From CAWJMF01 sp963843945 (GTDB taxonomy: Bacteria > Vulcanimicrobiota > Vulcanimicrobiia > Vulcanimicrobiales > Vulcanimicrobiaceae), in contig CAWJMF010000001.1 in assembly GCA_963843945.1 (NCBI GenBank), positions 62,001 through 126,000 of the forward strand: a stretch of 64,000 nt of DNA. Reading direction: 5' to 3'. Below the pieces are notes generated by a model, which saw only the letters and a list, made by a program, of their open reading frames with translations, was not told where the DNA came from and made no database searches. The position numbers were made by a program, and so were the translations under genes. Positions 1 to 8,794 of this stretch are shown piece after piece (position 1 is the stretch's first letter; every line of letters begins with the position of its first letter).

Positions 1-43
1 CGCGCGAAGACACAAGCAGAGGAACCCGCTCTCCGATTAGCTC

Positions 44-1495
44 CTAGCGCGCGTCTTGGAGGCGGCCTTCGCGGTACAAGAGCGCGAGCCGAGGATCGTA
101 GCGCGGCAGCAACGCCGCCGATTCGGGCGGCGACCACATCGTCAGAACGTTCATGTTCGCCTTTTCCAGAACCGCGACGGCTTGTTGCGTTTCCCCGGCC
201 GCGACGTACACGGCGGCGAGCGAACTCGGCGCGACGAGGTTCCGCTCCGGCGAGTGCGCGATGCGGTCGGCTTCGACGACGGCTGCGGCGCGGTCGCCCT
301 CTTTTGCGCGGCAGTAGGCGATCCACGTGCGCAGCTGAACGCGGTTAAAATCCTTGGACGTAAAGTGCTTTAAGATCGCGAGCGCGCGTTCGGCGTGACC
401 GCTCTGCTCGAGCGCCATTGCGATGTGCAGGCGCGAGAGGACGCTGCCGGGATAGATCGCGAGGGCCTGCTGAAACGGGGCAACCGCTTCGGCATAGCGG
501 CCAGAATAGTAGTACGCGACGCCGAGCGAACGCCAGGTGAGGAACGAGGTCGGATCCAGGCGACTCGCTTCGCGCAGTTCGGCGATGCTGCGCGTGAAGT
601 CGCCGGAATAGAGCGTCTGGATGCCGTACCACAGGTGTGCCGGCGCGCTGTTCGGCTCGAGCGCGATCGCCGTCTCGAATTCGTGCGCGGCGGCTTTGGG
701 ACTGTGCCCATACCAATCGAGGTAGCAGCCGTAACTCACGTGCGCCTCGGCGCTCGCCGGCCCGGCGCGCAGGGCTTGCAGCGCGTAGTCCCTCCCGGCA
801 TTGACGTGAGCCCGGCGCGTATCTCCAAGGGTCAACTGCGCGACTCGCAGTTCGATGTCGGCGAGACCTGCGTAACCGAGCGCGCTGCGCGGCGCGAGCC
901 GCGTGACCTCGCGAAAGTCGGCCTGCGCGAGCGACATCTCCTTGAACGGCACTTTGTCGAAGTAATATCGGCCGAGGCGATAGGCGCGCTGCGCGGTCGG
1001 CGGCAGCGTGGAAATTGCACCCCGTAGCCCATGCGGTTGCGCCGACCGATAGGCCAGACTCGCGCCCGCGCCGACGGCCACGACCAGGGCAACGGCAGCG
1101 GCGGTACGCAGCACCCCGAAGCTTCGCCGGCGTCGGTCCAGCGTCGGCACTTCGGGCGGCACGTCCGCCGCTTCGGCGCTCCAGACTTCGGCGGCGAAGC
1201 GATACCCGCGGCGCGGTACGGTCAGAATGAGGCCGCCCTTCCCGAACGCTGCGAGCGACTTGCGCAACAGGTAGACTTGCTGCGACAAGTTCCCTTCCTG
1301 GACGAATTCGCCCGGCCAGAGCGTCTCGAGGAGCATCTCCTTCGTGAGGAGCTCGCGCGGCCGTTCCAGGAAGAGGGCGAGCAGCTCCAGCGCCTTGGGC
1401 GTGAGCGCGATGGGACTCTCGCCCCGCGTCAGCGTGCCCCGCAGGCGGTCGAACACGAACGACTCGAAAATGAGGTAGCGCCCGTCCATGGCCAT
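44..1495 (-). CDS. CadC-like winged-helix regulator with TPR domain
   Basis: Probable membrane-bound transcription regulator of 483 aa. Residues about 5-102 form an OmpR/CadC-type winged helix (motifs LTPKALELLALF and VPRRGYRF). One membrane segment follows at about 129-149. Residues 160-470 are helical repeats of TPR type, with typical A/Y/G/A spacing, that probably sense or bind a partner. It has no receiver domain, so it is a one-component regulator. The start is ATG at 1495; a second in-frame ATG lies two codons later. It is divergent from the DUF2269 gene. TAAAAT sits 5 bases before the start and there is no Shine-Dalgarno sequence, so the mRNA may be leaderless. Ligand and targets are unknown. 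Confidence 0.85.
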   Translation of the reverse strand: MAMDGRYLIFESFVFDRLRGTLTRGESPIALTPKALELLALFLERPRELLTKEMLLETLWPGEFVQEGNLSQQVYLLRKSLAAFGKGGLILTVPRRGYRFAAEVWSAEAADVPPEVPTLDRRRRSFGVLRTAAAVALVVAVGAGASLAYRSAQPHGLRGAISTLPPTAQRAYRLGRYYFDKVPFKEMSLAQADFREVTRLAPRSALGYAGLADIELRVAQLTLGDTRRAHVNAGRDYALQALRAGPASAEAHVSYGCYLDWYGHSPKAAAHEFETAIALEPNSAPAHLWYGIQTLYSGDFTRSIAELREASRLDPTSFLTWRSLGVAYYYSGRYAEAVAPFQQALAIYPGSVLSRLHIAMALEQSGHAERALAILKHFTSKDFNRVQLRTWIAYCRAKEGDRAAAVVEADRIAHSPERNLVAPSSLAAVYVAAGETQQAVAVLEKANMNVLTMWSPPESAALLPRYDPRLALLYREGRLQDAR

Positions 1496-1624
1496 ACTCT
1501 ATTTTACGCCATTGTTAAACGAAACGGAGAGTTTTGAGAAATTTTTAGAGATTAAATCTCGCTAATTTCCACAGCGCCTCCTCGCCGGGAGGGCTTCGGG
1601 CGAGCGGCTCCCAAGCTCCGGCTC
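1496..1624. promoter_or_regulatory. AT-rich divergent intergenic region
   Basis: Between the divergent CadC-like and DUF2269 genes lies 129 bases that are much more AT-rich than the surroundings, especially 1500-1565. It must hold promoters for one or both genes. TAAAAT (reverse strand, 1501-1506) is a plausible -10 for the CadC-like gene. I found no convincing -35 box. Confidence 0.5.
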
Positions 1625-2080
1625 ATGGCCATCGCGTACCTCGCGATCAAAGTGCTGCACATCATGCTCGCGATCACCGCACTCGGCGCCAACCTGACGT
1701 ACGGTGCGTGGTTCGCGCGAGCGAATCTCAACCCGGCGTTCGCGCCGGTCGCGCTGCGCGGCATCCGGTTTCTCGACGACTGGATCGCGAATCCCGCGTA
1801 CCTCCTGATGCTCCCGACCGGCGCCGCGATGGTGCTCCTGGGCGGCCTCTCGTTCCGGACGCACTGGATCGCGCTGTCGCTCGGCTTGTGGGTGATCGCG
1901 GTCCTGGCCGGCTACCTGGGCTACTCGCCCGTCCTGCGCGCACAAATCCGGGCAGTCGACGCCGAGGGCATCGCGAGCGACGCAGCGAGACGCCTCGCCG
2001 TGAGGGGCTATGTTTGGGCGGGGATTCTCGGCGTGCTCATCGTCACGATCATCGTGCTCATGGTCTTCAAGCCTCAGTAG
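1625..2080 (+). CDS. DUF2269-type integral membrane protein
   Basis: Small inner-membrane protein of 151 aa with four hydrophobic segments (about residues 5-27, 58-78, 80-101 and 124-147). The N-terminal HIMLAITALGANL and the central ALRGIRFLDDWIANPAY-type stretch match the DUF2269 pattern as I know it. Its function is unknown. It starts at ATG 1625 without a strong ribosome-binding site. It is divergent from the CadC-like regulator, which could control it, but no operator is evident. Confidence 0.75.
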   Translation: MAIAYLAIKVLHIMLAITALGANLTYGAWFARANLNPAFAPVALRGIRFLDDWIANPAYLLMLPTGAAMVLLGGLSFRTHWIALSLGLWVIAVLAGYLGYSPVLRAQIRAVDAEGIASDAARRLAVRGYVWAGILGVLIVTIIVLMVFKPQ

Positions 2081-2305
2081 CTGGCGCAAGCCCCTCCGGA
2101 AACGCGCTTCATTATAAAGCACGCCGGGCCGTCGCCGTTGCCGTTGCCCAAGAGCAGCTCGAACAAGCCTAGCGATCCGCGCTCCGCACGCGAGGAAAAC
2201 TTTGAGCGTTTTTTAGATCGAGGCGCGCGAGTTAACATGTCTTCCTGAAGATTCGTGAGAGCCGCGCGCGGTAGGATGGTGCCGAAGCCATTCGCTGGAG
2301 CACTC

Positions 2306-2800
2306 ATGTTAGAAGCATCGCAACCGGTCGCCGGCACGCTCGAAGATCGACTGAAACGCCAAGGTCTGCAAGCAGACGACGTCCTCCTCGTGCGCGACAT
2401 CGGCAGTTTGCAAGCCGCCGTCGACGCGTGTCGAGCGGACGGAAAAGAGAGTCCGATCATCGTGCTTCGTGCACGGCCGCTGAGCGACGAACCCATCGAA
2501 GTGGGCGACATCCGGCTCGACCAGCGGAACAACTTGCTGCGCTATGCCGGCCGGGAGTGGCTGCTGCGCTCCAAACCCGTCTCGGTGCTCGCCGCGCTCA
2601 TGCGCAGTCCGGGGCGCGTGATCCCGCGCGAATCGCTCATCCAGCAAGTCTGGGGCGAGTTTCGCGCCGAGCACGATGCCACGCTGCGCGTCTACGTCCA
2701 CCAGCTCCGTCAGATCATCGACGCCGGCGCACCCCGCCGGCGGCATATCGTGACGGTTCGCGCCACCGGACGTCGCGGCGGCTACCTCTTCCGCGCTTAA
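2306..2800 (+). CDS. winged-helix (OmpR C-terminal-type) DNA-binding protein
   Basis: Probable transcription regulator of 164 aa. The C-terminal half (about residues 65-164) is an OmpR/PhoB-type winged helix, with a recognition-helix pattern TLRVYVHQLRQIID and the terminal wing RRGGYLF. The N-terminal 60 residues resemble a shortened receiver fold (LLVRDIGSLQAAVDACRADG) but have no obvious phospho-acceptor aspartate, so it may be an orphan, phosphorylation-independent regulator. I chose ATG 2306 because GGAG lies 5 bases upstream; GTG 2255 is also open. Its TAA overlaps the stop of the convergent redoxin gene (shared TTAA at 2797-2800). Confidence 0.75.
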   Translation: MLEASQPVAGTLEDRLKRQGLQADDVLLVRDIGSLQAAVDACRADGKESPIIVLRARPLSDEPIEVGDIRLDQRNNLLRYAGREWLLRSKPVSVLAALMRSPGRVIPRESLIQQVWGEFRAEHDATLRVYVHQLRQIIDAGAPRRRHIVTVRATGRRGGYLFRA

Positions 2801-3867
2801 GCGCTGCCCGCGGGCGCCTCGCACGCCTCGAAGGCGAAGCTGTACACGCCGACGCCGTAGCCTTCCGGGCTCAAGCGCAGCTCGTGCTGGCCGAACTTCG
2901 CGTTCATGACGAGTTCGTAGGCGCGCGACGCGTCGACGGTAACGTACGAGGTGCCGTCCGCGTCGTAGCGGATGTCGCTGCCCGCATCCGCCTTCGCGAC
3001 GGGCAGGCCGTCTTGGGTAACGTCGACCCGCACGCTCTTACCGTCGGCTCCGGGAGCGAGGACGCCGACGACTTCGATCGCGTGATAGCGTAGCGCTACG
3101 TAGCCCTTGAGGCTGTTCGAGACGGCCGCCTGGGGCGTGAGCCGCCAAACCCCCTGCAAGTAGATCGCGCCGTCGCGGTGCGTGGCGTCGCGGTCGGTAT
3201 AGGTAGAGTCGCGCGCGGGGTTGTCGAAGGCCGTCGCGTCGGCGATGTGCTCGTGCGCGATGAGCAGCTCGGGCGTGTGCAGGTAGCAAAGCGCGCCGGG
3301 CCGCGTGTAACTGTCCTGCGGCAGCAGCGCCATCACGGGCGGCAAGGTCAGCTGCGGATTCGCCGCCTTGAGCAGCCCCTGGATCTTCGCCTCGGTCTCG
3401 GGGTATTCGCCCTCGCCGCTCACGCTATCGACCAGCTTGCCGTTCTGATCGTACAAATACTCGTGCGGCCAGCCGTCGTTGTGGTAACGGTTCCAGATCG
3501 CGTCCTTTGAATCGAGCACGATCGGCCACGTTACGTCGAGATGTTTGGCCGCCGCTTCGACGTTCGCGCTTTGCCCGGAAAAGCCGAACTCCGGCGTGTG
3601 GACGCCGACGATGACGAAGCCGTCGTCGCGATAGCGCTGATACCACGTGCGCAGATAGGGCAGCGTGCGCAAGCAATTCACGCAGGTATATTCCCAGAAA
3701 TCTACGAGCACGACCTTACCGTGAAGGGCTTTGAGGTCGAGCGGCGGGCTATTCAGCCAACCGCTGTTGCCGTCAAAGTTCTGGATCGTGCCGCTCGCCG
3801 GTGCAAGCCCGAGCGTTAGCGCTAGCAGTGCGCCGGCAAGCGTTCGAAAGCCGCGGATGGAGCGCAT
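2797..3867 (-). CDS. exported DipZ-like thioredoxin-fold protein
   Basis: Probable periplasmic thiol-disulfide protein of 356 aa. An N-terminal signal peptide (about residues 1-26) precedes a TlpA/DipZ-type redoxin domain (about 30-170) with active site WEYTCVNCLRT (CxxC). A C-terminal beta-rich region (about 185-350) resembles the carbohydrate-binding-like domain of DipZ C-termini. The membrane CcdA part of full DipZ is absent, so this is the soluble half only. The start is ATG 3867; TACGAT sits 7 bases upstream and there is no Shine-Dalgarno. It is divergent from a cysteine-rich TonB receptor, so a role in its disulfide formation is possible but not shown. Confidence 0.82.
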   Translation of the reverse strand: MRSIRGFRTLAGALLALTLGLAPASGTIQNFDGNSGWLNSPPLDLKALHGKVVLVDFWEYTCVNCLRTLPYLRTWYQRYRDDGFVIVGVHTPEFGFSGQSANVEAAAKHLDVTWPIVLDSKDAIWNRYHNDGWPHEYLYDQNGKLVDSVSGEGEYPETEAKIQGLLKAANPQLTLPPVMALLPQDSYTRPGALCYLHTPELLIAHEHIADATAFDNPARDSTYTDRDATHRDGAIYLQGVWRLTPQAAVSNSLKGYVALRYHAIEVVGVLAPGADGKSVRVDVTQDGLPVAKADAGSDIRYDADGTSYVTVDASRAYELVMNAKFGQHELRLSPEGYGVGVYSFAFEACEAPAGSA

Positions 3868-3952
3868 CGCTTAAATCGTACACCCGCTGCTCAAGGAAGC
3901 GGCGGGTGTTTAGCGCGCCTTCCTGAGTTTGTTAAGCGAGTAAACAGACGAC

Positions 3953-4016
3953 AGGACCTCACGCGCGACGCTGGCAACGGGCCTTGCATAACCGCTCCTT
4001 AATGCGTGAAGGTCCT
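3953..4016 (+). promoter_or_regulatory. long imperfect inverted repeat in the receptor leader
   Basis: AGGACCTCACGC at 3953-3964 pairs with GCGTGAAGGTCCT at 4004-4016, with a single unpaired base. The 39-base loop contains a smaller GCAA/TTGC dyad. It lies 86-149 bases before the TonB receptor start. It could be a structured leader RNA or an operator. I do not recognise a known riboswitch consensus. Confidence 0.4.
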
Positions 4017-4101
4017 CGAACCCTTTGCTTCGTCGCTGACGGCGCGGGTGGTCTTCGCGCATCTTGCGGTTATCACCAACCAAGGCCAACAAGGAGACAG
4101 T

Positions 4102-7100
4102 ATGCTGAGACGCAGTCTTAGTTCGCTGATCGCCTGCCTCACGCTCGTGGCGATGCTCGTCCAGGGAACTTGGGTTCTGGCCGGCACCACGGGTACGATA
4201 AGCGGAACGGTCACCGATACTGCGACGAAACAGCCACTCGCAGGCGCGAGAATCAATGCCACCAGTCCTTCCCAATCGGCAACGGCAATAGCCGACGCGC
4301 AAGGACATTACACGTTCCTCTCGCTCGCACCCGACACGTACGTCCTGTCGGTCGAGTACGACAAATACGACTCGATTCTACTTTCGGGCGTGACGGTACA
4401 AGCGGACCAGGTCCGCGTTATCCCGCTTAACCTCGCGAAAAGCCTGAAGACGATCGCGACGGTGCACAACGTCGCTGCCTCGGCGCTCGTCAAGTCGGGC
4501 GTGACCTCCGACGTCTACTCGATCACCGCGGCCCAACAAGAGAAGCTTCAAGGAGTCGGCGGCGGCGGCGCCTTGAACAGCGCCTGGTCGGCGCTCGCAA
4601 CCGTTCCCGGCGTGTTCGTCATGCCCGGTCAAAGCGGCTACATCGGTGCCGGTCCGACGATCAGCATCCGCGGCGGCGACTACGACCAAATCGGTTACGA
4701 AATCGACGGCGTCCCGATCAATCGCGCCTTCGACAACTACCCCTCCGGCCCGGCCTCATCGCTCGGCCAAGGTGAGTTGCAGGTCTACACCGGCGGCGGT
4801 CCGGCGAACGCCGAAGCCAATGGTATCTCCGGTTTCATCAACCAAGTCATCCGGACGGGATCCTATCCGGGATTCAGCAACGTCGACTTGGGCATCGGTG
4901 GTCCGGCATACTACCACAAGGCGAGCTTCGAATTCGGCGGAGCCTCACCCGATCACAACTTCTCGTACTACCTCGGGCTGGGCGGCTACAACCAGGACTT
5001 CCGCATCGCCGACCAGTTCAACGGCGCTCCCGTCAGCAATCTCTACGGCGAACCGCTCGTCCCGTGCGGCGTAACGCCGACGCAGACGTTCCAAACGGCG
5101 CCGTCATGCTTCGCGAACGCCTCGACCGGTTACGGCAACCCGTATAGTAACCCCACGCTGCCCAACAACGTACCGGTCTACGCAGGGCAAGCCTACGTGT
5201 TGGGACCCGCGAACATCGCCTCGACCGCTAGCGTGGCCGACCGCGACAACGTGCTCAACCTGCACTACGGCATCCCGCACAAAGACGGCACCAAGGACGA
5301 CATCCAGTTCCTTGGGATGATCAACTATATCAACACCAACTTCTACGAGTCGCCCAACAATCAAGGCGGAGTCCCCACCTTGAATGCCGTGGGCGTCGGG
5401 GCTCCCCTGTACATCGACGGCTATCAACTCAACGCTCAGCCGGGTACGCTGACCACGGGCTTTAGCCCGAACTCGGTCTCGACGTACTATTTCCCGTTCT
5501 CGTCGCAGAACCGGGCGATGTTCGCGCCGATCCCGGTCAACCAAGAAGACGCGCAAATCAACAATCAGGCGATCTATAAGCTGCAGTACACGAAGTCCCT
5601 AGGCAGCAACGCGCTCTTCAAGGTGTACGGCTACACCTACTACTCCAACTGGATGCAGAACGGGCCAAATACGACGTATTCTAACTACGTCGGCTGCTGC
5701 AGCCCCGACTACGAGCTGTCGAGCCACACGCGCGGTCTCAGCGGCACCTTCACCGACCAGCTGGGCTCGAAGAACCTCGTGAGCCTCGAAGGTTCGGCGA
5801 CGACCGCAAATACCACGCGCGACAACAACACCCAAATGATCAACGGCCTGTACACGCTTTTCGGCGAACCCGGCGCGCAGAACGCACGTACGGTCGTCGG
5901 AGCGCTGGTCAACGCCTCGAATCCGTATAGCGGCCTGTGCTACACCTCGACCGGTGCGCCGACGACGTGCAGCTTCAGCGGACCCGCGCAATTCGCGACG
6001 ATCGGCAACATTCCGAGCGGCGCGAACGCTCCGGTTCCGGCCGGTGCGACGACCTGCGGCGGCGGACCGTGCGAATACCTCGTTACCGACAACGGTCTCT
6101 ACGCCACGTACAATACGGTCAAGCCGAACTTCTACGCCGGCGCACTGACCGACGAGTTCCGTCCGACCAGCCAGCTCAGCATCAACGCGGGCATCCGCTT
6201 CGACGAATATCAGTTCGTCGGCAGCAACACGCAAGGCACCGCTGCGCGGACGTTCTACTACAACGCGTACAACATGGACAACTGCCTCGATGCGGCCAAG
6301 AATATCTTCGACAAGGTGGTCGATCTCGGATTGGCCAGCCCGACGGCACCCTGCCCGACCGGCTACACCGCGGCGAACTTCACGAACCCCGCGGGGAACG
6401 TGACGCAGACCTATCCGGAGTGGGAGCCGCGCCTGGGTGCGACCTACTCGCTCAACCCCAACACGGTCTTCCGGATCAACTACAGCCGGAACACCCAGGC
6501 TCCCAACAGCGCGTTCGAACAGTACAACGCGCTGCAGCAGAGCGCTCCGCAGCTCCTGTACGGAACGTACGGGTTCCAGAAGTTCGGTTTCACGACGCCC
6601 GACCACGCGATCGTGCCGCCGGCTTCGAACAACTACGACTTCTCGTGGGAGCAGCAATTCCCCAACCAGATCTCGATGAAGGTCTCGCCGTTCTACCGGA
6701 CGACGCAGAACCAGATTCAGCAGTTCTACCTGAACCAGCTCACGAGCTTCGTTTCAGGCCTGAACGTCGGGAAGCAGACCTCGAGAGGTCTCGAGTTCGA
6801 ACTCGACAAGGGGAACTTCAACGCGAACGGTCTTTCGGCGCGTCTGTCGTTCACCTATACGAACAGCTACATCAACTACACGACGCCCAACAACGGTTTG
6901 AGCGTCATCACCAACCTCAACAACGGCATCGCGGGCTACAACGCGTACACCTCGTATTGCGCGTCGCATCCCACGAACAGCAAGTGCGGTGCCACGGCAA
7001 CCGGTCAGGCGGCCGCGCCGTGCTACCTTCCGGGCGCAACGGCCGGGTCGATGGGAACCCCGGATCCGACTTGCGCCACCGGCGACATTGCGAATCCGTA

Positions 7101-7794
7101 CTGGAACGCGCCGGTTCAGAACCTGCTCAGCGAGACGGCCAACTACGCGACCTTCGACATCCTGCCGGCAGGCATCGGAAGCGCAGTTTCCGGGTATGGG
7201 GCACCCTATACCGCCTCGCTCGTGGTCAACGAGCGAGTCAATAAGCTCGCAATCGCACCGATCGTTCAGTTCTTCGGCGGCCAGCGCTACGGCGCTCCGC
7301 TGACCACTGAAGGCGTCGCGCCGGATCTGTGCGGAGTCGCCCCGTTACCAACAACGATAGCGGGCGATCCGCGCTACAAGTACAGCGCACCCGGCGGGAG
7401 TCCGTTCGACGCGAGTACGTGCGGAACGCTTGCCAACGGCATCCCGGATCCGTACACCGGAGCCTTCGACGGGATCGGCGCCTTCGTGGCCCCGTCGCAG
7501 CTCCAGCTGCACCTGCAAGTCAGCTACGACGTGAGCAAGACGTTCACGATCGTCGCCAACATGACCAACATCGTCAACGCCTGCTTCGGCGGGACGAACC
7601 GCGGTTGGGTCTCGGGTAGCGTGAACGGCGATCCCGTTTGCGGCTACGGCGTGCTGGCCGGCGGTCTCGGCGGCGACATCGGCAACACCTACAACCCTGG
7701 AACGAAGATCCAACCGTACGTCAACACGCCGTACGCGCCGACCTTCCCCTTCCAACCGTTCGGGTTCTTCGTGAACGCCAAGCTCAAGATCTAA
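4102..7794 (+). CDS. TonB-dependent receptor with carboxypeptidase-regulatory-like domain
   Basis: Outer-membrane, energy-coupled uptake receptor of 1230 aa, substrate unknown. A signal peptide (about 1-27) is followed by a carboxypeptidase-D regulatory-like beta-sandwich (about 30-115, GTISGTVTD start). Then come a plug domain (SIRGGDYDQIGYEIDGVPINR) and a long beta-barrel ending in FFVNAKLKI. The architecture matches Oar-like receptors. The mature part has 18 cysteines, mostly in close pairs in predicted loops, which is unusual for this family. I chose ATG 4102 because AAGGAG is at 4091-4096 and the signal peptide begins there; GTG 4006 is open but unlikely. It is followed by a strong terminator and flanked by two thiol-redox genes. 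Confidence 0.9.
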   Translation: MLRRSLSSLIACLTLVAMLVQGTWVLAGTTGTISGTVTDTATKQPLAGARINATSPSQSATAIADAQGHYTFLSLAPDTYVLSVEYDKYDSILLSGVTVQADQVRVIPLNLAKSLKTIATVHNVAASALVKSGVTSDVYSITAAQQEKLQGVGGGGALNSAWSALATVPGVFVMPGQSGYIGAGPTISIRGGDYDQIGYEIDGVPINRAFDNYPSGPASSLGQGELQVYTGGGPANAEANGISGFINQVIRTGSYPGFSNVDLGIGGPAYYHKASFEFGGASPDHNFSYYLGLGGYNQDFRIADQFNGAPVSNLYGEPLVPCGVTPTQTFQTAPSCFANASTGYGNPYSNPTLPNNVPVYAGQAYVLGPANIASTASVADRDNVLNLHYGIPHKDGTKDDIQFLGMINYINTNFYESPNNQGGVPTLNAVGVGAPLYIDGYQLNAQPGTLTTGFSPNSVSTYYFPFSSQNRAMFAPIPVNQEDAQINNQAIYKLQYTKSLGSNALFKVYGYTYYSNWMQNGPNTTYSNYVGCCSPDYELSSHTRGLSGTFTDQLGSKNLVSLEGSATTANTTRDNNTQMINGLYTLFGEPGAQNARTVVGALVNASNPYSGLCYTSTGAPTTCSFSGPAQFATIGNIPSGANAPVPAGATTCGGGPCEYLVTDNGLYATYNTVKPNFYAGALTDEFRPTSQLSINAGIRFDEYQFVGSNTQGTAARTFYYNAYNMDNCLDAAKNIFDKVVDLGLASPTAPCPTGYTAANFTNPAGNVTQTYPEWEPRLGATYSLNPNTVFRINYSRNTQAPNSAFEQYNALQQSAPQLLYGTYGFQKFGFTTPDHAIVPPASNNYDFSWEQQFPNQISMKVSPFYRTTQNQIQQFYLNQLTSFVSGLNVGKQTSRGLEFELDKGNFNANGLSARLSFTYTNSYINYTTPNNGLSVITNLNNGIAGYNAYTSYCASHPTNSKCGATATGQAAAPCYLPGATAGSMGTPDPTCATGDIANPYWNAPVQNLLSETANYATFDILPAGIGSAVSGYGAPYTASLVVNERVNKLAIAPIVQFFGGQRYGAPLTTEGVAPDLCGVAPLPTTIAGDPRYKYSAPGGSPFDASTCGTLANGIPDPYTGAFDGIGAFVAPSQLQLHLQVSYDVSKTFTIVANMTNIVNACFGGTNRGWVSGSVNGDPVCGYGVLAGGLGGDIGNTYNPGTKIQPYVNTPYAPTFPFQPFGFFVNAKLKI

Positions 7795-7815
7795 GCCTCG
7801 GCTTCGATCGAAAGA

Positions 7816-7850
7816 GAGGCCTCCGCTCCGGCGGGGGCCTCTTCTTTTTT
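7816..7850 (+). terminator. Rho-independent terminator of the TonB receptor gene
   Basis: An 11-bp stem (7816-7826 with 7831-7841, one G-U pair) around a 4-base loop is followed by a T-rich run at 7842-7850. It lies 21 bases after the receptor stop. Confidence 0.92.
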
Positions 7851-7871
7851 CGCAAGCGCTCGCGTCTCTCG

Positions 7872-8771
7872 CTAGCGCTCGCGCTCGATGAGGTCTTCGT
7901 TGATGCTCATCGCCGCCGCCGCACCGCTCGCCGCGGCGAGCACGACCTGGTGACGGTGGTTGGCGGCGTCACCGGCGGCGTAACAACCGCGGACGCTGGT
8001 GCGCCCGCAGTCGTCGACCGCGATGCTGTCGTCGCGCTCGAGCTTACAGCCGAGCGCCGCCGGCAGCGTGCTGCGCTGGCGCAGCGGGGCGCTGAGAAAC
8101 ACGACGTCCGCTTCGACGCTCGTACCGTCGTGCAGTTCCACGCGCACGGCGTCGCCCGTCTCGCTGTAGCGCGCAACGCTGCCGGCGTAGAGCCGCGGCT
8201 TGTGGCGCTCGAACCAGGCCCGGTCTTCGGCCGCCGGACCGCCGTCGTCGCTCGCAAAAATCACGAGATCTTTGCTCCAGCGGTACAGTTCGCGCGCCAG
8301 GCCGATCGCGTCGCAGGCCGGCCCGCTGACGCCGATACGCCGGTCGCGAAATTCCCAGCCGTCGCAATACGGGCAGGTGAAGACGCGCGAGCCCCACAGC
8401 GCGTGGACGCCCTCGACTTTGGGGAGCACGTCGCGCACGCCGGTCGCGAGCAAGATCAGCTTGCTCTCGAACGCGTGGCCGGACTCGGTGTGGGCGACGA
8501 ATCTGCCGTCGCTGTGCTTGACGTCGACGACGTGATGCTCGTCGAGCGAGACGTCGGTGTACGGTTCGAGTTGGGCGCGCGCGATGGTCAGCAGCTCGAC
8601 CGGGTGGACGCCCTCGCGCGACAAGAACCCGTGCATCTTCTTGGCCGGCGCGTTGCGCGGTTTCCCGGCGCCGAGAATGAGGGTCTTGCGCCGCGCGCGT
8701 CCCAGGACGAGGGCAGCGCTCAGTCCGGCGACGCCGTCACCGACGATGATGCAGTCGAAAATCTGCGGCAT
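7872..8771 (-). CDS. thioredoxin reductase-like FAD/NAD(P) oxidoreductase
   Basis: Cytosolic flavoprotein of 299 aa in the TrxB-like family. The N-terminal GDGVAGLSAALVLGRA binds FAD; the redox-active pair is in TCPYCDGWEF (about residue 130); a second nucleotide-binding region follows; the C-terminal GCYAAGDAAN contacts FAD. The CPYC pair, in place of the CATC/CAVC of classical thioredoxin reductase, places it in the divergent NAD(P)/FAD-dependent subgroup that includes dithiol oxidases. It may therefore reduce or oxidise a small thiol, not thioredoxin. The start is ATG 8771 with AAGGAGG just upstream. It is convergent with the receptor gene, separated by the terminator. Confidence 0.85.
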   Translation of the reverse strand: MPQIFDCIIVGDGVAGLSAALVLGRARRKTLILGAGKPRNAPAKKMHGFLSREGVHPVELLTIARAQLEPYTDVSLDEHHVVDVKHSDGRFVAHTESGHAFESKLILLATGVRDVLPKVEGVHALWGSRVFTCPYCDGWEFRDRRIGVSGPACDAIGLARELYRWSKDLVIFASDDGGPAAEDRAWFERHKPRLYAGSVARYSETGDAVRVELHDGTSVEADVVFLSAPLRQRSTLPAALGCKLERDDSIAVDDCGRTSVRGCYAAGDAANHRHQVVLAAASGAAAAMSINEDLIERER

Positions 8772-8794
8772 GCCGCCTCCTTTCGCGCTCGAGC

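Noticed and set aside
2074..2238. 54-codon minus-strand frame ending in a Gly/Cys-rich tail, possibly a small peptide
   Set aside because: It resembles a peptide precursor only superficially; no modification gene is near and there is no ribosome-binding site.
3880..3909. Hairpin ACACCCGC/GCGGGTGT before the redoxin gene
   Set aside because: 8-bp stem with a 14-base loop and no T-run on either strand; it is too weak to call a terminator or a regulatory RNA.
5599..6657. 352-codon open frame antisense to the TonB receptor
   Set aside because: Arginine/valine-rich noise from the complementary frame of a GC-rich gene; no start signal and no recognisable domain. The same reasoning was applied to other long antisense frames, for example 34730-35674, 25356-26321 and 61193-62446.
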